A stretch of 22,842 bases of DNA. Origin: Hypsibius dujardini. Its lineage: Eukaryota; Tardigrada; Eutardigrada; Parachela; Hypsibiidae. Positions 17,821-22,842 of this stretch are shown here, piece after piece; the first letter of the stretch is position 1, and every line of letters begins with the position of its first letter. The stretch spans positions 3,580 to 26,421 of the forward strand of contig LRSR01012496.1 in the NCBI GenBank assembly GCA_001579985.1, read 5' to 3'. Below the pieces are notes generated by a model. That model made no database searches. It had not been told where the DNA came from and saw nothing but the letters and a program-made list of their open reading frames with translations. Position numbers and translations under genes: made by a program.

Positions 17821-17874
17821 CTAATAGTCAAATAAATGGTTAGTCTGAGTTGCAACTCACACGATTCGTATTAC
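17821..17874 (-). other. Intron inside polymerase motif C, with palindrome
   Basis: The donor is GTAATA and the acceptor ACTATTAG, 54 bp, phase 1. It splits the second catalytic Asp codon of motif C (GAT ACA G then AT TGT). The palindrome core GAGTTGCAACTC lies at about 17846-17857. Confidence 0.85.
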
Positions 17875-17957
17875 CTGTATCACAGTATAACAGATTGCCA
17901 ACGGCCAGCTTGTTTAATACTTCTTTGTGCAGCTTGATTCTCCCCAAGGCGGTGGTC

Positions 17958-17998
17958 CTAAAAATTGTTGTTAGTTTTGTTCGGAAAAATACGTTTAT
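17958..17998 (-). other. Candidate AT-AG intron in polymerase gene
   Basis: If ATAAAC...TTTTTAG (41 bp) is removed, VAHFF-T joins TTALGRIKLHKEV in frame, matching the conserved region between motifs B and C. The more usual GT donor nearby (18015) gives a broken phase. The original donor was probably GTAAAC; ACGT to ACAT is a CpG-type change. Confidence 0.45.
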
Positions 17999-18212
17999 GT
18001 AAAAAAGTGAGCAACCTGATCCCGATGTAAATATTTTTTCTGGCGTTTTGGTTTACTCCACTGTGATTCCTCGTTGTAAATGAGTTCGACCACCTCATTG
18101 CATATAAAACGCAAATTTTTAAGTTTGTAACGCTTATCGGTGACAATCCGGAGAAAGCGAGTGTAGTCCTCGACATAATCGGTTTGGTCATACTGTTCAT
18201 GCATGCAAAATC

Positions 18213-18267
18213 CTGAAACGAAACTATGGTTGTCGTTAAAGTTGCAACTCAAACGATCGTAACTTAC
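18213..18267 (-). other. Intron after polymerase motif B, with palindrome
   Basis: The donor is GTAAGT and the acceptor GTTTCAG, 55 bp, phase 1. The core GTTAAAGTTGCAACTCAAAC is at 18235-18254. Confidence 0.85.
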
Positions 18268-19207
18268 TCCCCCACACCATGTTGATCATGACCTTGCAAA
18301 TGAAGCGCATCCCAGGGTTGTAAGCTATTTCCAAAAGATGAATTGTGATTCCGAGTAAGTTCTGTCATCCGTCGCAATACTGCTGCTTGTCCTCATCAGA
18401 TTTGCACTTTTCTGGCCAGCCGCTGGCACAGATCTTTCCCTTTGACATTGTCTGAACCCACTTTCCAAACAGACCTGTTTCACCGGTGGCTTTATTGAAC
18501 TTAATGTTTTAGCAAAATGGTGAATCTCAAAAATACGCGTGATTTGATAGCCGAATTCGGAAACAGAACGGGTGATCTCCTCACAATCCTACATGCCGGT
18601 GATTGTTCGTTCTTCGGGAGAGTGCGAGCATTCGACGGTGACATTCATCTCGTCTGCACAACTTCTGCAACATGTGTATACCAAATTGCCCTTGGCGGTG
18701 CGGTAAGGAAGCGTATGAACATAACAGGCCCGATGAGGGAGAATGGTAACTTGCGCTATTCCCTTGTACTCCGAAACTCCGTCGTCTTGAATCCGTAAGT
18801 CAAAATGGTAACATGCTCCTCGCCGTACTCGCCTCTCAGGTTCTCAAACGGATACAAACTACAAAAATCATCCTGTCGAATTCGATCGCCTCGAGCGATT
18901 TCCTCAGGTGTAAGGTCGAGGGATAAGCAAAAAACTTCAACCCTGCCACCAATGAGTGCGCTCCGAGGATTCGCACGAGGCACAAATTCGATATCTTTCA
19001 ACATCTGCCCATTCAAAGGATCCGCTTTCTTCATCGATTCCCATACACATTTGTTCATCACAATCAAATTGTGGATATGAGGATTGGAACGAATTCTTTG
19101 CTGAACGGCAGCAGTCTCGTCTCTGATCTCCTGATAAGTACAGCCACGTATAGGGTTATAGCCATGCGGAAGTGGATAGCATTTGGCATGAGCATGCCAA
19201 AAACATC

Positions 19208-19260
19208 CTGAAATAAAAACAGTTAGAGTTACAACTCAAACCGACTGTACCGATTCATAC
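19208..19260 (-). other. Intron in polymerase gene, with palindrome
   Basis: The donor is GTATGA and the acceptor TATTTCAG, 53 bp, phase 1. It joins FDG to the CFWHAHAKCYP block. The core GTTAGAGTTACAACTCAAAC is at 19222-19241. Confidence 0.85.
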
Positions 19261-20938
19261 CATCAAAATTGTAGGCTGTCTGTGTGTCTTGACAAAATCC
19301 GTCGAGAGTAATGTTCCCACCGTCGAGTTTGTACTCTCCCTCCGCTGACCTGATGGTTTGAATTTCAATATTCTCCGTGAGAGAGACGTAAGTCATCCAC
19401 TCCAGGGCTTTTTGAGACTGATTACCGTTCCCACCGTAACCGCCAAATGGAACCAAGCCAACCGATTGAGGCTTCAAAAATTTGAACTGGAGAGCGTTAA
19501 TGCAGGCGGAGGCCATAGTTAGAAAGCGAAACATGTCCAATCCGGTTTTGCTCATGAATTCAGTTTGAATGGTCGTCAGGCAAAGTTTAAGTACCAAAAC
19601 ATCTTGTATACAATAAAACTTGCGTCTCTTACGTAGATTCCAGCAATCTCCCCACAATGCGCATTCGTCCGCATAGAACCGAGAAAACTCTTCCTTTTCT
19701 TTGGATCCCATATGATTGACGCCGTAATAGTGTTGAGGAGGTAATGGGCCTACATATGCATCATTGCCAGGGAAATTAAACAAATGCGGAAACCACGTCT
19801 TCGTTTCGTCGAGACCAAAATCTCGGGGCAACTGGCGCAAGCTTCGAGGAAGAAAAACAGACTGTCAATGAAACGAATACCCAGCTGAGTAATCTCCATC
19901 TGTATGATAGTAGAGCCATTTTGAATCTTTTTCACCCATCGGCCTTGCTTTTCAAGGGCTTGGCAAACCAGAAGATTATCGTAGTGACCAGCGTTGTGGG
20001 CCAGAAATACGCAGTTCATGCAATTGGCAAAAATCCAGGTGAGAAACAGATCAGCACATCCGATGCCTTCGAATCCTTCTTTGATGTCGTCGTGTTCCAG
20101 ACACTGCACTTCCACATTACAAGGCTCGTGATTTCCCTGTGCGTCGATCGTGCATTCGAAGTCATAGCAAAAGGTCAGTCGATCGAACGTAGAAATGACA
20201 GTTGACGAAGAGGCCGGTTTGTCATCAGATTTCTGACGTCGTAATGGCGGTCGACCTTTGTACCGTGGTTTGGCTATCGCACTTTCGCCTGTTGCCATGT
20301 AACAAAGATGACTAGGGGGAAAAATTTTCTTGCAATACGCGCAGTACAGTGCTCTGCATTCGTGAGGATCGGATTTGGGTTTGCCGTCTGGTGCTCTCAC
20401 ATTGCGAAAACATTGGTCACACTTTTCGTATGCCATGCAAACGTTCATTTTTGATCCCGTGATTGCAATCATTCGCGTCAGGTGCAATTAGAAACATTCC
20501 ACTCCTTGGAAATTACTCCGACATCGGGGACAAAAAAACCCACTCCTTCTTTCTCCCCTTTATTTTTTTGGATTTACAGTCCGTTTGGAAACAGCAACCG
20601 CATGGTCGAGTACAGGAATGTCGCAGTGGGTTATATACAAAATTCAGACACACCTCGCATCGTCCGTCGTATCCGGCAAGGGCATGTGGCAGGGCTACGG
20701 CATGAAAATGACCTTCGAAGTAGACAGCCGATACCAGCGTACGAAATTGTGCGCTTTCATTCATTGGTTTCATATTGGCTTCAGCATTGAAAATCAACAG
20801 TTGAATATTCTGTTTCGCCAGATGCGCTTGGAAAAGATTAATTTCGTGAAGACCGCAAGGGGGACATTGGCAGCGGAATTTGAATCCCTTGCCAATTCGA
20901 ATTGCAAGTACTGGTCGGATCTTCCTATCACATTGTAC

Positions 20939-20997
20939 CTAAAAATGAAGCAACTAACTACACTGCTATACTGCCTTTGAGTTGCAACTCAAACTAC
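20939..20997 (-). other. Intron in polymerase N-terminal domain, with perfect palindrome
   Basis: The donor is GTAGTT and the acceptor ATTTTTAG, 59 bp, phase 2. The perfect 18-bp palindrome TTTGAGTTGCAACTCAAA is at 20976-20993, immediately after the donor. Confidence 0.85.
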
Positions 20998-21595
20998 CTG
21001 GAATCGTTGACTGCCCTAGCTTAAGATACCGTGATGGCTCTTGCAAGGCACAAGTTGTTCCCAGGATCAATGGATATGTTATCGTTGATCATCACAACCC
21101 CTTTCCTGCTCTTCAAAAACTCAACGGTCTTAAACACAATTGGCCGACGATATTTTTGGTTCCGTCCGCGTCCTTCAGGTAATCGAACAATCAAAAAGTA
21201 GACTATAAACAGACCGTCAAAAAACCACGCATTCCTCCAGAGTGCATGAGAGACTCGACGTAGCCCAACACGTTTTCATCAGTCAATTCGTGTCCTGTCA
21301 TGAAGGGCATCGACACGTGGTTTGCAATCATTAGAGGATGTCGAAAAATTAATCGAACTGTGTCGCGGGTTGTTACTTTGTGGTACTCCCGACGATCGTT
21401 ACATAATTGAGAAAAAATTGTCTCGTAAATGTATTCTCTATCGGCAAGGTTTGCAATCCCCTTTGGTGGGTCTATTCGAATTGGAACAGTGTGTTCCACA
21501 CAATTAAAATGAATGTTGACCTGAACGACTGATTTGCCTGTTAGAGTGTAGTAAATGACGTGCTCCGGATCAAACGTTGCAAATCGTCCACGTTG

Positions 21596-21655
21596 CTGTA
21601 GGATGAAAAAGATATTCACCTTTCTGAATCGTTAATTTAGCGTATTCTTTCTTAC
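21596..21655 (-). other. Intron near the polymerase 5' end (no palindrome)
   Basis: The donor is GTAAGA and the acceptor CCTACAG, 60 bp. The downstream exon begins QRGRFATFDPEH. The upstream exon is short or frameshifted, so phase could not be settled. Confidence 0.55.
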
Positions 21656-21785
21656 CTCTATGGTGTAATCCGCTTTTAATCAGAGCATGATGCAAACAAA
21701 GAAAACAGAGATAATTTATTCCGCTAAACAAACCATATTCCGTCAGTACATCAATTGGTTCAACATAGTCCGATAGAAGAACATG

Positions 21786-21999
21786 CTAAATACACATTAT
21801 TAAAATGGCAATCAGAACAAACACACAAGAACAAATTCCGTGTAAATAATGACAGATGCATATAATGAATATGGGCACGTGAGCTAAGCGTATAATGAAG
21901 GGATTAACCGTTAGAGAAATGAAGTGGTGCCATCTGCCCCCCGCCCCCCGCTGTGATTGTGAATAAGGCAACTGCAGACCCCTAGTCGGTAGTCTCAAA
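21786..21999. other. Spacer between the Polinton polymerase and kinase-like gene
   Basis: AT-rich sequence with a short C-rich run (about 21936-21950). The right end of the Polinton should be near here. I found no clear inverted match with the left side. Confidence 0.35.
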
Positions 22000-22703
22000 C
22001 TAGTTGGTGCGCTTCACCTTCTTTGGAGCCCCAATACGGATCGGGAATTTGCGTTCGGGCCCCAGAGTAGCCAATCGAACACGATTATTCCCAGTCAATG
22101 CTTCCCCTTCATCCGAGCTGCTGTCTTCTTCAATCGTGATGGGGCTTTTTTTCTTGTTCATCGGTCGTTCCCCGTCCACTTGATCCATAATGTCGCTCAT
22201 GTACTTGTCTGCTTCAGCCGTATTCATCTGGAAAAGAGACTTGCGTGGAGCTTTCGGAGGCGTGATTGGCTTTTTTTTTATTTGGCCTGGTCCGGGAATC
22301 TCTACATTGAACTGGACGTGCTCGTTGGACTGAAATTCGGCAAATGCCCGCTGAGTCTCAGCCGATTGAGCCGGCGTCGACGGCTGGCTGTGAGCCAATG
22401 CTGGGACCGTCGGCCCATAATGCGGCTGCTGCTGCAACGGAGCGTGGCCGGCTAGTTGATCAGCCGTAGCTGCGTTAACCGGTTGCCCATACTGCGGCTG
22501 CTGCTGCAACTGTGAGGGCTGATAAATGGGAACATCGCGTTGAATGATGGCAACGGGTTTATCGCTTGAACTGCTGTGTAAGGCGCCGCACTGTCGTGGT
22601 AATTGTACTGCGGGAGAAGTTGTTGCATTCTCCCGTATTCCACGTTATTTTCTACGTCCAGTTTGAGGCACTGGCCTCCATTTACGCGTATCTCGTTGTT
22701 CTT
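22000..22703 (-). CDS. Q/P-rich, low-complexity exon with basic end, unrecognised
   Basis: Reading from the acceptor at 22704, the frame gives KNNEIRVNGGQCLKLDVENN and a Gln/Pro-rich run. A frame change near 22570-22600 continues as LQQQPQYGQPVNA, PKAPRKSLFQMNTAEADKY and an acidic patch (EEDSSSDEG). It ends in GAPKKVKRTN and a TAG (22000-22002). The start of the exon faintly resembles a kinase beta-3 strand (NNEIRV...CLKLD), but the AxK lysine is absent. The rest looks disordered with a possible nuclear-signal-like tail. I cannot name a family. Confidence 0.4.
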
Positions 22704-22759
22704 CTGCACACACAGAAACAAAAACGGTTTGAGTTCCAACTCAAACTCTAATTAAACAC
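22704..22759 (-). other. Probable intron with palindrome
   Basis: The acceptor TGTGTGCAG is clear. The donor GTGTTT at 22759 is weak and the phase does not fit the next exon, so the upper limit is tentative. GTTTGAGTTCCAACTCAAAC, one change from consensus, is at 22727-22746. Confidence 0.5.
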
Positions 22760-22842
22760 ATGCATCGTGCGCCAGTCCTTTGTAAACTATCCCGAATTCA
22801 CCCTTTCCCAGAATTACATCATCTGCCAAATGCAAAACATCA
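22760..22842 (-). CDS. Protein-kinase glycine-loop exon (partial, runs off the window)
   Basis: The minus-strand reading at the window edge gives ADDVILGKGEFGIVYKG, which fits the kinase ATP-binding loop LGxGxFGxVYxG. It is only about 27 codons and is cut by the window end. It lies on the same strand as the kinase C-lobe exon at 7148-7419, but nothing between them shows the HRD or DFG motifs. It may be the host gene into which the Polinton inserted, or a separate gene. Confidence 0.6.

Larger units (their letters stand above)
9868..21785. mobile_element. Decayed Polinton/Maverick DNA transposon (boundaries open)
   Basis: The core (11402-21785) has the full Polinton hallmark set: retrovirus-like integrase, protein-primed DNA polymerase B, adenain-like protease, packaging ATPase, double-jelly-roll major capsid protein and penton-like protein. 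Genes are tightly packed and split into a plus-strand block (integrase to protease) and a minus-strand block (polymerase to helical protein), converging at 15322-15337. At least twelve stops or frameshifts are visible. Terminal inverted repeats and the usual 6-bp target duplication were not found. The left limit is uncertain (between 9786 and 11402). The right limit should lie between 21785 and about 22000, where a kinase-like gene follows. Confidence 0.9.
17270..21785 (-). pseudogene. Polinton protein-primed DNA polymerase B, seven or more exons, decayed
   Basis: It copies the element with a protein primer. Exons: 21656-21785 (unclear), 20998-21595, 19261-20938, 18268-19207, 17999-18212, 17875-17957 and 17270-17820. 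Zinc-binding Cys/His segments (GYDGRCEVC, then a YCAYCKKIF knuckle) precede the exonuclease. Exo I is CYDFECT, Exo II AHNAGHYDN and Exo III YCIQDV. Motif A is DFCSLYP, motif B is KVMINMVWGRF, and motif C is YCDTDC. All catalytic acids remain, but motif C has Cys where the family has Ser. Lesions include TAA at 21021-21023, TAG near 18592, a TGA near 18353, a TAA in a zinc-finger loop, and frameshifts near 21230, 20800, 20550, 19860 and 18790. Some lie in poly-T runs and may be sequencing errors. The N-terminus and start are unresolved. The introns mostly carry the shared palindrome. Confidence 0.88.

Noticed and set aside
7866-18600. Reassigned TAG codon, since TAG interrupts the ParB-like gene twice and the polymerase once
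   Set aside because: TAA and TGA also interrupt the same element and there are many frameshifts, so decay explains it better.
21786-22000. Right terminal inverted repeat of the Polinton
   Set aside because: No convincing reverse-complement match to 9787-11401 by eye; only weak TTCTTGTGT-type similarity.
7434-22746. Palindromes as a CRISPR array or promoter operator set
   Set aside because: Spacing is irregular over 15 kb, the DNA is eukaryotic, and the copies sit between splice sites rather than upstream of genes.

Overview
The window looks like nuclear DNA of an invertebrate animal. It has short spliceosomal introns (mostly 41-62 bp), a tyrosine-kinase-like exon, a B-lectin gene, a maT-type mariner, a LINE tail, a pair of MITEs and a decayed Polinton/Maverick. 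I cannot name the species.

Left part (1-7420): a probable secreted B-lectin gene on the minus strand (39-1168) has a MITE in its intron. A LINE 3' fragment (about 2784-3438) and a second copy of the same MITE family in opposite orientation (3601-4000) follow. An unrecognised minus-strand ORF (4336-4740) comes next, then a complete DD37D mariner (5173-6467) with near-perfect 30-bp TIRs and an intact 362-aa transposase. After that is the C-lobe exon of a tyrosine-kinase-like gene (7148-7419, minus).

Middle (7866-9786): a five- or six-exon plus-strand gene encodes a ParB/sulfiredoxin-fold-like protein with a basic and then acidic tail. It carries two nonsense codons and a frameshift.

Polinton (core 11402-21785, possibly from about 9870): the plus strand carries integrase with a chromodomain, a penton-like minor capsid protein, the double-jelly-roll major capsid protein and an adenain-like protease. 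The minus strand carries, in transcription order, protein-primed DNA polymerase B, a small membrane ORF, the A32/FtsK-like packaging ATPase, a small basic protein and a conserved helical Polinton protein. Genes abut or overlap by a few bases, as in a virus. Most are broken by stops or frameshifts, and two enzymes have altered key residues, so the element is probably dead. No TIR or target-site duplication was found; the right end should lie between 21785 and about 22000.

Right edge (22000-22842, minus): a kinase-type glycine loop, a palindrome-bearing intron and a low-complexity Q/P-rich reading frame.

The most unusual signal is a 20-bp palindrome (consensus GTTTGAGTTGCAACTCAAAC). It recurs ten times, always in an intron or a probable intron, in the ParB-like gene, the Polinton polymerase and both kinase-like pieces. 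This suggests introner-like intron gain, or a conserved intronic hairpin, shared by host-type genes and a virus-like transposon.
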